Shown here: positions 52,763 to 60,505 of the stretch, piece after piece
Layout: the number at the start of each line of letters is the position of its first letter
How positions within the stretch are numbered: the stretch's first letter is position 1
Assembly: GCA_964531335.1 (NCBI GenBank)
Contig: CAZHEV010000008.1
Location: forward strand, 111,697 to 175,696
From: CAZHEV01 sp964531335 [NCBI: uncultured bacterium]
GTDB lineage: Bacteria > Eisenbacteria > RBG-16-71-46 > CAZHEV01
Length of the DNA: 64,000 bases
Direction: 5' to 3'
Position numbers and translations under genes: made by a program
The notes under the pieces: generated by a model
The model's database searches: none
What the model saw: the letters and a program-made list of their open reading frames with translations, nothing else
Told to the model about the DNA's origin: nothing

Positions 52763-55700
52763 ATGACCGCAAAGCAGTTCTTGATGATCGTGGTTGTCGC
52801 GTCGATGTTCGTCGCGGCATCGCCCACAATGGCGGTGGAGCCCCATGCCGGGATGCTCCGCTACCCGGACGTGAGCGCGACTCACATCGCTTTCCGGTAT
52901 GCCGACGACTTGTGGGTGGTACCCAGGGAAGGGGGCGTCGCAGTCCCCCTGGCCGGCCCTCCCGGCGGCGAGTCCTTCCCCAGGTTCAGCCCGGACGGAA
53001 AGACCATCGCTTTCATGGGCAACTACGACGGCGATTACGATCTGTACACGATCCCCGTGTCGGGGGGAACGCCCTTCAGGGTCACTCACCACCCCACACA
53101 AGAAGTGCTGACCGAATGGACCTCCGATGGGGGGCTGATCTTCTACTGCTTCGGAATGGGCAAGTACCCCAGGGCATCGGAGCTCTTCATAGTGCCTTCG
53201 ACGGGCGGCATGCCCCGGAAGATCCCGGTCCCCTACGGCGCAAACGGTAGCATCAGCGACGACGGCAACTGGCTCGCGTATACGCCGCACACCAGGGATC
53301 AGCGGACCTGGAAGCGCTACCGTGGGGGCATGGCGACCGACATTTGGCTGTTCGACCTCAAGAACAAGACATCGAGGAAGATCACGGATTGGGAGGGCAC
53401 CGACACCCAGCCCATGTGGCATGGAAACAACGTGTACTACCTGTCCGATGACGGTCCCAGCCATAGGCTGAACATCTGGGTCTATGACACCTTGACCGAC
53501 TCGAGGAGGCAGATAACCAAGTTTGACGAGTACGATGTCAAGTGGCCTTCCATAGGCCCCGGTCCGGACGGGGCCGGAGAGATCGTCTTCCAGCTAGGGG
53601 CGGAGCTGCGCCTGCTGGATCTTGCCGCCGAGGAGTCCATGGCGATCGAGGTCGCCATACCCGGGGACAGGCCGAAGATCCGGACGCAGAACACCGACGC
53701 CGGCAAAATGATCTTCAGTCGCGGCGTCTCCTCCACCGGGAAGCGGGTCACCGTGGGAGCGCGCGGCGATATCTGGACCCTGCCCGCCGAGCACGGATCG
53801 CCCATCAACCTGTCCCGGACGAACGGCACCGCCGAGCGCAACCCCTCCTGGAGCCCGGACGGCAGGTGGATAGCTTACTTCTCGGATGAAACCGGCGGAT
53901 ACGGTCTCTATGTGACTCAGTCGGACGGCCGCGGCGAGACCAAGAAGCTGACCTCCTACGAGACAGGGTTCCTCTACACACCGGTCTGGTCTCCGGACTC
54001 CAAGTGGATATCCTTCAACGATCAAAAGGGCACCATCTACATCTGCAACGCGGAGACCGGCGCGACGAGAAGAGTCGACAGAAATATGGACTGGGGATCC
54101 TGGTCCCCCGTGAGCTGGTCCGGCGATTCGAATTGGATCGCCTATAACAAGGCAAATACCCTGGTCGACAACAACACTATCTGGCTCTACGACGTGGAGA
54201 AGGACAAGAAGTACGAGGTCACGAGCGGGATGTTCAACGACACGTGGCCCACCTTCGACCGCGAAGGCAAGTACCTGTACTTCGCAAGCCAGCGCGAGTT
54301 CACCGAGCCGATCTACGAAGACCAGGGAACCACCTGGGTTTACGCCAGGACCGACCGCATCTATTGCGTGCCGTTGAAAAGCGACGCCCCTTCCCCGCTC
54401 GCGCCCAAGAGCGACGATGAGAAGTGGGGGGACGAGAACGGCGAAGACGAGGAGAAGGACGAGAACGGAGAGGAAGAGGAAGGCGTCGAGGAGATCGAGA
54501 TCGATCTCGAAGATTTCGAGAGCCGCGCAATTCAGACCCCCGTGGAGCGCGGGAACTTCGGGAACACCGCGGTCAACGACTCCGGCAACTTCATCTTCAC
54601 CCGGTTCCCTCACAGGGGGCTCTCGGAGAAGCCCGTCATTCAGCTGCTGGACCTGGATGAAGAGAAGGAATCGGACATGGAGAAGACGGTCCTGGAAGGC
54701 GCCTACGCCGCCGGGATTACCAAGGACGGAAAGAAGCTGCTCGCGGTCACCAGAGAGGGCTTGATGGCGATCATAGACGCCAAGGCCGACCAGAGCATGG
54801 AGAAGATGGTCTCGACCGCGGGCATGTTCACCGAGATAGACCCCCGCGAGGAGTGGAGGCAGATCTTCAACGAGGCCTGGCGCATACAGCGCGACTTCTT
54901 CTACGTCGATAATATGCACGGAGTGGACTGGAAGAAGGTCCACAAGCAATATTCCGCAATGATCGACGACTGCGCCTCCCGGGAGGACCTGAGCTACGTG
55001 ATCAGGGAGATGATCTCCGAACTCAACATCGGGCACGCGTACTACTGGGGCGGGGACACCGAGGATGCGCCCACCATGCCGGTGGGGATGCTCGGCTGCG
55101 ACTACGAGCCGGCCAACGGCGCCTATAGGATCTCCAAGATCTACGAGGGCGCCCCCTGGGACGCCGACGCCCGCGGACCGCTCTCCCAGCCCGGGGTTGA
55201 CGTGGAGGTCGGCGATTACCTGCTTGCCGTCAATGGAGTCGAGTTAGACACCGACAAGGATCCGTGGGCCGCCTTCCAGGGCCTCGTCGGCAAGGCCACC
55301 AAGATACTAGTGAGCGACAAGCCGAAGATCGACGACGGCGCCAGGGAGGTCATCGTCGAGCCTTTGGGCAGCGAGAGAGAGCTCAGGTATCGCGCGTGGG
55401 TCGAGGCGAACAGGGCCTACGTGGACGAGAAGACCGGCGGCAAGGTCGGCTACATCTACGTTCCGAATACGGGGATCCACGGCCAGAACGAGCTGGTGCG
55501 CCAGTACTACAGCCAGCTCAGGAAAGGCGCGCTGATCATAGACGAGCGCTGGAACGGCGGAGGACAGGTGCCCACGCGCTTCGTCGAGCTCATGAACAGG
55601 CCGATCGCGAACTACTGGAAGCTGAGGTACAGCGAGGAGGGATACCCGTGGCCTCCGGACGCTCACCACGGGCCGAAGTGCATGCTCATAAACGGCCTCG

Positions 55701-56071
55701 CCGGATCGGGCGGCGACTACTTCCCCTTCTGGTTCAAAGAGGCGGGCCTGGGCAAGCTCATAGGCACCCGCACCTGGGGAGGCCTTGTTGGAATTAGCGG
55801 GAACCCCAGGTTGATCGACGGGGGGTACACGAGCGTGCCCACGTTCGGGTTCTATGAAAAGGACGGCACCTGGGGCATAGAGGGCCACGGCGTGGACCCC
55901 GACATCGAGGTGATCGACGACCCGGCCAAGATGCACGGCGGCGTGGACGTCCAGCTGGACGCGGCGATAGACCTCATGATGCGGGAGATCGAGCAGAACC
56001 CGTACAGGCCGGTCCCTCCGCCGCCCCCGCCGGACCGCAGCGGAATGGGCATACCAGCCGAGGAGAGGTAA
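52763..56071 (+). CDS. Tricorn-like protease, secreted
   Basis: Large peptidase of 1102 residues. ATG 52763 follows AAAGGAGGAGAAGG; a signal peptide (FLMIVVVASMFVAASPTMA) places it outside the cytoplasm, unlike archaeal tricorn. Residues about 30-600 form two beta-propellers with TolB/WD-like turns (FSPDGKTIAFMG, SWSPDGRWIAYFSDE, SPDSKWISF). An acidic insert (DENGEDEEKDENGEEEEG) follows near 555-575. Then come a helical C1 domain, a PDZ domain (VEVGDYLLAVNGVEL) and a C2 tail-specific-protease domain. Active-site candidates are His758 (LNIGHAYY) and nucleophile Ser982 (AGSGGDYF). The residue before His758 is Gly, where archaeal tricorn has Ser. It probably trims peptides from larger proteases. 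Confidence 0.92.
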   Translation: MTAKQFLMIVVVASMFVAASPTMAVEPHAGMLRYPDVSATHIAFRYADDLWVVPREGGVAVPLAGPPGGESFPRFSPDGKTIAFMGNYDGDYDLYTIPVSGGTPFRVTHHPTQEVLTEWTSDGGLIFYCFGMGKYPRASELFIVPSTGGMPRKIPVPYGANGSISDDGNWLAYTPHTRDQRTWKRYRGGMATDIWLFDLKNKTSRKITDWEGTDTQPMWHGNNVYYLSDDGPSHRLNIWVYDTLTDSRRQITKFDEYDVKWPSIGPGPDGAGEIVFQLGAELRLLDLAAEESMAIEVAIPGDRPKIRTQNTDAGKMIFSRGVSSTGKRVTVGARGDIWTLPAEHGSPINLSRTNGTAERNPSWSPDGRWIAYFSDETGGYGLYVTQSDGRGETKKLTSYETGFLYTPVWSPDSKWISFNDQKGTIYICNAETGATRRVDRNMDWGSWSPVSWSGDSNWIAYNKANTLVDNNTIWLYDVEKDKKYEVTSGMFNDTWPTFDREGKYLYFASQREFTEPIYEDQGTTWVYARTDRIYCVPLKSDAPSPLAPKSDDEKWGDENGEDEEKDENGEEEEGVEEIEIDLEDFESRAIQTPVERGNFGNTAVNDSGNFIFTRFPHRGLSEKPVIQLLDLDEEKESDMEKTVLEGAYAAGITKDGKKLLAVTREGLMAIIDAKADQSMEKMVSTAGMFTEIDPREEWRQIFNEAWRIQRDFFYVDNMHGVDWKKVHKQYSAMIDDCASREDLSYVIREMISELNIGHAYYWGGDTEDAPTMPVGMLGCDYEPANGAYRISKIYEGAPWDADARGPLSQPGVDVEVGDYLLAVNGVELDTDKDPWAAFQGLVGKATKILVSDKPKIDDGAREVIVEPLGSERELRYRAWVEANRAYVDEKTGGKVGYIYVPNTGIHGQNELVRQYYSQLRKGALIIDERWNGGGQVPTRFVELMNRPIANYWKLRYSEEGYPWPPDAHHGPKCMLINGLAGSGGDYFPFWFKEAGLGKLIGTRTWGGLVGISGNPRLIDGGYTSVPTFGFYEKDGTWGIEGHGVDPDIEVIDDPAKMHGGVDVQLDAAIDLMMREIEQNPYRPVPPPPPPDRSGMGIPAEER

Positions 56072-56123
56072 CCCGGGCGCGAGATCGCCCCGGATGGGGC
56101 CTCGACCCTACGAGTCGAATGAC

Positions 56124-56163
56124 GACGCCGGTCTCTCATAGGTAGGGAGACCGGCGTCACTTT
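56124..56163. terminator. Bidirectional terminator hairpin
   Basis: GACGCCGGTCTC (56124-56135) pairs with GAGACCGGCGTC (56147-56158) and T-rich ends are present (CACTTT). It lies between two convergent genes. Confidence 0.75.
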
Positions 56164-56197
56164 GCGGGCCCTCGGCGGGGACGGGCGGCAGGTCGAA

Positions 56198-57529
56198 TCA
56201 ACGCGGCCCGCCGACTAGGAACTTCTGTATGCGATTGTTCCCCATGTCGGCGACGTAGACCGCTCCGTCCGGGCCCACGGCGACGTCCTCCGGGTTGAAG
56301 AACTCGCCGGCGCCCTCTCCGCGGGAGCCCCATCCGACAAGGAACCGCCCGCCGCCGGTGAACTTCTGCACGCAGTGCCTGCCGTGATCGGCAACGTACA
56401 GGTTTCCCCGCGCGTCAACCGTTGCGCCCGCGGGGAACAGAAACTCCCCGTCGCCCGTTCCATGGCGGCCCCATGACTTCAAGAATACGCCGTCGGAAGA
56501 GAACTTCTGAATACGGCGATTGAATTCATCTCCGACGAACACGACCCCCGCGTCGTCGGTCGCGATCGTCAGGGGCTTGTCGAACTGCCCGAACTCGGCG
56601 CCGCTGCTCCCCCACTTGGAGAGGAACCTGCCGTCTTGACTGAACTTCTGGATACGGTCGTTGTAATGATCGACGACGAAGACGTTGTTCTCTCCGTCGA
56701 CGTCAACGTCGATGGGAATCTGGAATTGCCCGTCCTGCGAACCCTGCCCTCCCCATTCTCTGATGAAAGCTCCATCGCGGGAGAACTTCTGAATGCGGTC
56801 CAGGCTCATCTCCACGACGTACACGTTTCCATCGCCGTCGACCGCTATACCGGACGGGAACTCGAACTGTCCGGGCCCCCCGCCGCGCGAGCCCCAGGAG
56901 CCCAGGAAGCCGCCTTCGCCGTCGAATCTCTGCACTCGATGGTTGCCCAGCTCGGCGACGTAGAGGCTGCCGTCGGGCCCGACATCGATGCTTATGGGCC
57001 TGTCGAACCGGCCTTCTCCGCTTCCTCTCACACCCCACTGAAGAACGAAGGCCGGAGTGGCGTCCGTAGTGTAGCCCGAGGCGTCGTTGGAAACCCCAGA
57101 CCAGTTGGGAACCTCATCGGCCGACCTGAGGGCGAAGTGATACAGCGCGCCCTCGGCGAGGCCTCTCACAACGAGCTCCTCCTCGGCCCCGGCCTCGCTC
57201 GGGATCGGGGTGCCGCTCAAGGGGTCGGCTTCGTCCCAGTTCGCGTTCGATATGGGAGCCGTGGAGCGCCTGATCTCGTATTCGCTCGCCGCGCCCGTGA
57301 CTCCGTCGTCCCCGGGAGCGGTCCACGTGAGGACCAAGGTCGACTCCGTGGCCGAATGCACGGCGAGGTCGGCGACTTGCGCGGGCGGCTCGAGGTCTTC
57401 GCCCCCCACGAGCAGGTCGCGACTGTCGCAGCCGCACATGGCGATAGCGCATGCGAGTGACAAAAGACATACTGCCGAGAGAACTGGAACTCGGCGTTCG
57501 CTTCCCTGGATACACTGAAGGCAAGACAA
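56198..57529 (-). CDS. FnIII-NHL-repeat lipoprotein
   Basis: Surface or periplasmic protein of about 443 residues. A hydrophobic leader ends in a lipobox-like segment (ACAIAMCGC). A fibronectin III domain follows at about 30-135 (PPAQVADLAVHSATESTLVLTW split, YEIRRST, LYHFALRSADEVPNWS). Six NHL repeats follow, each with DG.G.(L/V)YV(V/A)(D/E)..N.R(I/V)Q(K/R)F, forming a six-bladed propeller (SLYVAELGNHRVQRF, NVYVVEMSLDRIQKF, NVFVVDHYNDRIQKF). TTG 57529 gives better spacing to GGGGAGG than GTG 57538. NHL propellers bind proteins or glycans; the partner is unknown. Confidence 0.88.
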   Translation of the reverse strand: MSCLQCIQGSERRVPVLSAVCLLSLACAIAMCGCDSRDLLVGGEDLEPPAQVADLAVHSATESTLVLTWTAPGDDGVTGAASEYEIRRSTAPISNANWDEADPLSGTPIPSEAGAEEELVVRGLAEGALYHFALRSADEVPNWSGVSNDASGYTTDATPAFVLQWGVRGSGEGRFDRPISIDVGPDGSLYVAELGNHRVQRFDGEGGFLGSWGSRGGGPGQFEFPSGIAVDGDGNVYVVEMSLDRIQKFSRDGAFIREWGGQGSQDGQFQIPIDVDVDGENNVFVVDHYNDRIQKFSQDGRFLSKWGSSGAEFGQFDKPLTIATDDAGVVFVGDEFNRRIQKFSSDGVFLKSWGRHGTGDGEFLFPAGATVDARGNLYVADHGRHCVQKFTGGGRFLVGWGSRGEGAGEFFNPEDVAVGPDGAVYVADMGNNRIQKFLVGGPR

Positions 57530-57753
57530 TGCCGGCACCTCCCCGTGGCTCCTCCTTGTCTGACGGCGGAACTCGGATACCGGAGGGGGAGGCCTTGCGC
57601 GGCAACCTGCGGGCGCGGTGACGCCGTCACGCGCCTGGGCGGATGCCAGGTAACCGCCAGGCTCAGTCTCCAGTAGTATATTCTACGATCACCGGAAGGG
57701 ATGTCAACGCGGAATGTCTGCTAATCCCGCGAGGCTGGGAGGCCGGGTCTCTC

Positions 57754-58281
57754 TCACCATGTCTCGGCGAGTACGCTCTGCCTCCCCTCGTAGACCACGA
57801 ATAGCCTGTCTATGAAGTCGACCAGGTAGCTGGTCCTAAACTCCCTCTCATCGGGAGGCAAGTCGGACTGCTCCAGCTTGGATACACATCTGACTATGGA
57901 GTCGGCGATCCGGAAGAGCTCCAAGTCCGCCTCTTGCGCGTCCCTCAGCCTCGCCGCCGAGACGATGTCATCCTCGAAGAACTTGGTTTTCCCGCAGGAC
58001 ACGGATCTCATCGTCTGCGAGATCTCACCGAGACGCCTCCGCGATTCAGCCAACGCGGAGGCGGATCCCCTGCGACCCGATAGAAAGGCCTCCTTCTCGA
58101 TGGCTTCGAGCCTGCTCGAGCCACCCAAGAGCATCCGGGATATCTCGTCCCTGAGTCTCTTGTCCTCGCGCCTTCTCCATTCCTTGGCCCTGTATCCCCT
58201 GTAACCGGCGACGTAGCGGAGCAGTTCACGGCACTGGCCGTTCAGCTCGTCTTCGGTGCGAGTAGAGTGACAGACGGACAT
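57754..58281 (-). CDS. Hypothetical helical protein
   Basis: Protein of 175 residues, highly charged and almost wholly alpha-helical by composition (RRREDKRLRDEISRMLLGG, SRLEAIEKEAFLSGRRGSASALAESRRRL). It has three cysteines (GQCRELL, VSCGKT, VRCVSK) and no signal or membrane helix. I recognise no family. A short block, LFRIADSIVRCV and YLVDFIDRLFVVYEGR, looks like packed helices and could be conserved. It lies alone between the NHL lipoprotein and the DNA-repair genes. It may be a genuine conserved cytoplasmic protein, since the codon bias is like its neighbours. Confidence 0.55.
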   Translation of the reverse strand: MSVCHSTRTEDELNGQCRELLRYVAGYRGYRAKEWRRREDKRLRDEISRMLLGGSSRLEAIEKEAFLSGRRGSASALAESRRRLGEISQTMRSVSCGKTKFFEDDIVSAARLRDAQEADLELFRIADSIVRCVSKLEQSDLPPDEREFRTSYLVDFIDRLFVVYEGRQSVLAETW

Positions 58282-58713
58282 AGTGCTTTTCCTCCCATGT
58301 TTGACCGCATGGCGCGCTGTTCACAGGGGGAGGACCTCAATATCGACCTCGGGTCCGCTATACGCGGGGGCGGGAGGCGCAATCTCCGGGGAAGGCGGGG
58401 TTGCGCGGGGCCGCCGCTTTGGGCGGCCGATCTTCGGGGGGCGGGAGATCTTGCTCGCTTCGACGGGCCCCGCGGCCCTCGCCGCAAAAGGGGCTCGTCC
58501 ATGTCGGAATAATGCAAACCGCATTCGGCCGTTCTCAAGAGGCAACCTATCGCGGGGCGGGATTCGTCTTCCAAGCGGCCCATGCCGCACGCCCCGGGTA
58601 GCCGGCGGCCATAACGCTCAACAGCCGGCTAACTTGCGAACAGACCTTCGCGTACGTCGTCCGGAAATCACCCGGTTAGACCAAACTCAAATGCAATCCC
58701 GATGCCAGAATTA
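58282..58713. other. 432-bp region with overlapping open frames, no confident gene
   Basis: High GC leaves several frames open on both strands. The most coding-like is a Pro/Arg-rich minus frame at 58321-58590 that ends IAPPAPAYSGPEVDIEVLPL and stops 40 bases before the hypothetical protein. Its start is unclear and competing frames are similar, so I do not call it. Confidence 0.3.
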
Positions 58714-60057
58714 CTATTCTTTTTTTCGCCTTCTCTCTCGAAGCTCGGCCCGCAGCCGAGCCAGGCGCTCCTTGATCTCCTTCTCGTAACCGGAATCTTT
58801 GGGGAGGTAGTATCGCGCCCCTCTCACAGCCTCGGGCAAGTACTCCGACTCCGCGACGCCTCCGGGCTCGTCGTGCGGATATACGTACCCCTTTCCGTAC
58901 CCGAGCCCCCGCATGAGACCCGTGGGAGCGTTGCGCAGGTGCATGGGCACGGACGCGGCCCCATGCTCCTCGACGTCCTTGCGCGCCTTCATCAAGGCGA
59001 CGTAGGATGCGTTGCTCTTCGGCGCGCAGGCGAGGTATGTCGTCGCTTGAGCGAGGTTAAGGGAGCACTCGGGGAGTCCCACGAACTGGGTCGCTTCTTT
59101 CGCCGCGACCGCCACGGACAGGGCCCGCGGGTCGGCATTGCCCACGTCCTCTGAGGCCAGAACCACAAGACGCCGCGCGACGAACAGAGGGTCCTCGCCT
59201 CCCGCGAGCATCCTGGCGAGCCAATACACGGCCCCGTCGGGATCGCTTCCCCTCACGCTCTTTATGAAGGCCGATATGAGATTGTAATGCTCCTCGCCGG
59301 TCTTGTCGTAGAGGACGGCCTCGCTTTGAAGCGCCTCCGCGGCGACCTTCAAGTCCACTACCCTCTCTCCGGACGGTCCGGGAGAGGTGGTCTCGACGGC
59401 AACCTCCAGTGCATTGAGCGCCCGGCGCGCGTCCCCGTCGGAGTGTGCCGCGATGTGGACGAGCACGGCGTCCTCGACCTTGGACCGCCTGTCCGCCAAC
59501 CCCCGGTCGGAGTCCGTTAGAGCTCTCCTCAATATCTCGATCACGTTTTCCCTGGAAAGCGGTTTGAGGACGTAAACTCGGCAGCGCGATAGAAGGGCGG
59601 AGTTTATCTCGAACGAAGGGTTCTCCGTCGTAGCTCCCAGGAGGACGATTGTCCCGGCCTCCACAAAGGGCAAGAACGCGTCTTGCTGCGCCTTGTTGAA
59701 CCGGTGGAACTCGTCGATGAACAGGATCGTGCGCCTGCCCTCCAGCCGCAAGGTCCTGCCGGCCACCTCCGTCACCCGGCGAATCTCTTTGACACCCGAC
59801 GTCACGGCGCTGTAAGAGATGAAGCGTGCCTTGGTCGCCGCGGCGATCACTTTGGCCAGGGTCGTCTTACCGGTGCCTGCCGGCCCCCAGAAGATCGCGG
59901 AGTGGAGCTCGTCGTTTTCTATCGCTCTTCTCAGAGCCCTTCCCCGGCCCACTATGTGCTCCTGTCCGACGAGCTCTGCGATGCGGATCGGCCTCATCCT
60001 CTCCGCCAGAGGCGCGAAGCGGGAAACCTGTTCCTCGTCTCCCGGGAATAGGTCCAT
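58714..60057 (-). CDS. rarA: Replication-associated recombination ATPase RarA (MgsA)
   Basis: AAA+ clamp-loader-like ATPase of 447 residues that acts at stalled replication forks. Walker A is WGPAGTGKTTLAKVIA, Walker B is ILFIDEFHRFNKAQQDAFLPFVE (split), and sensor 1 is LLGATTENPSFEINSALLSRC. The C-terminal part shows YNLISAFIKSVRGSDPDGAVYWLARML, VVLASEDVGNADP and the MgsA/YrvN tail with HLRNAPTGLM and YVYPHDEPGG. These segments are diagnostic of the family. ATG 60057 begins at MDLFPGDEEQ, the usual start; an upstream in-frame start at 60087 is possible. It lies downstream of yjbQ and uvrA on the same strand. Confidence 0.95.
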   Translation of the reverse strand: MDLFPGDEEQVSRFAPLAERMRPIRIAELVGQEHIVGRGRALRRAIENDELHSAIFWGPAGTGKTTLAKVIAAATKARFISYSAVTSGVKEIRRVTEVAGRTLRLEGRRTILFIDEFHRFNKAQQDAFLPFVEAGTIVLLGATTENPSFEINSALLSRCRVYVLKPLSRENVIEILRRALTDSDRGLADRRSKVEDAVLVHIAAHSDGDARRALNALEVAVETTSPGPSGERVVDLKVAAEALQSEAVLYDKTGEEHYNLISAFIKSVRGSDPDGAVYWLARMLAGGEDPLFVARRLVVLASEDVGNADPRALSVAVAAKEATQFVGLPECSLNLAQATTYLACAPKSNASYVALMKARKDVEEHGAASVPMHLRNAPTGLMRGLGYGKGYVYPHDEPGGVAESEYLPEAVRGARYYLPKDSGYEKEIKERLARLRAELRERRRKKE

Positions 60058-60090
60058 AGTGCTCACGAGGTGCTCCGATCTCCCCACGGG

Positions 60091-60501
60091 CTAGGCAGAG
60101 GACGACAGGGTGACAAGGACCTTTCGCTTGCGGGGGCCGTCGAACTCGCAAAAGAACAGGCTCTGCCAAGCGCCGAGCGCCAAATCACCGCCCCGTACCG
60201 GCAGAATCTGCGATGAGCCTACGATCGTGGACCGGATGTGCGAGTCCGCGTTTCCCTCGGCGTGGCGATAGCGGTCGTCTTGTGGCACCAGCTTGTCCAG
60301 CCGGTCCATTATGTCGCGGGTCACATCGGGATCCGCTCCCTCATTGACGGTGATGGCAGCGGTCGTATGCGGCACGTAGACGTGGCAAAGACCCTCCTTG
60401 CAGCCGCTGTCCCGGACGACTCTCCTAACCTTGTCCGTAATATCCAGGAACTGAACCCTGCTCTTCGTCTCAACTTGAAAATCGGCGCTCACGGCAACCA
60501 T
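60091..60501 (-). CDS. YjbQ/UPF0047 family protein
   Basis: Protein of 137 residues of the YjbQ family, trimeric beta proteins with a conserved metal or phosphate site. Signature segments are VYVPHTTAAITVNEGADPDV and ADSHIRSTIVGSSQILPV, followed by LGAWQSLFFCEFDGPRKRKV. The family has been proposed to have weak thiamin-phosphate-synthase activity, but the biological role is unsettled. The start is ATG 60501 or GTG 60492 after GAGAGG. It fits between uvrA (stop at 60506) and rarA. Confidence 0.9.
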   Translation of the reverse strand: MVAVSADFQVETKSRVQFLDITDKVRRVVRDSGCKEGLCHVYVPHTTAAITVNEGADPDVTRDIMDRLDKLVPQDDRYRHAEGNADSHIRSTIVGSSQILPVRGGDLALGAWQSLFFCEFDGPRKRKVLVTLSSSA

Positions 60502-60505
60502 CCTC

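Noticed and set aside
58321-58590. Pro/Arg-rich 89-codon minus-strand frame
   Set aside because: All frames are open here because of GC content, and there is no clear start or family.
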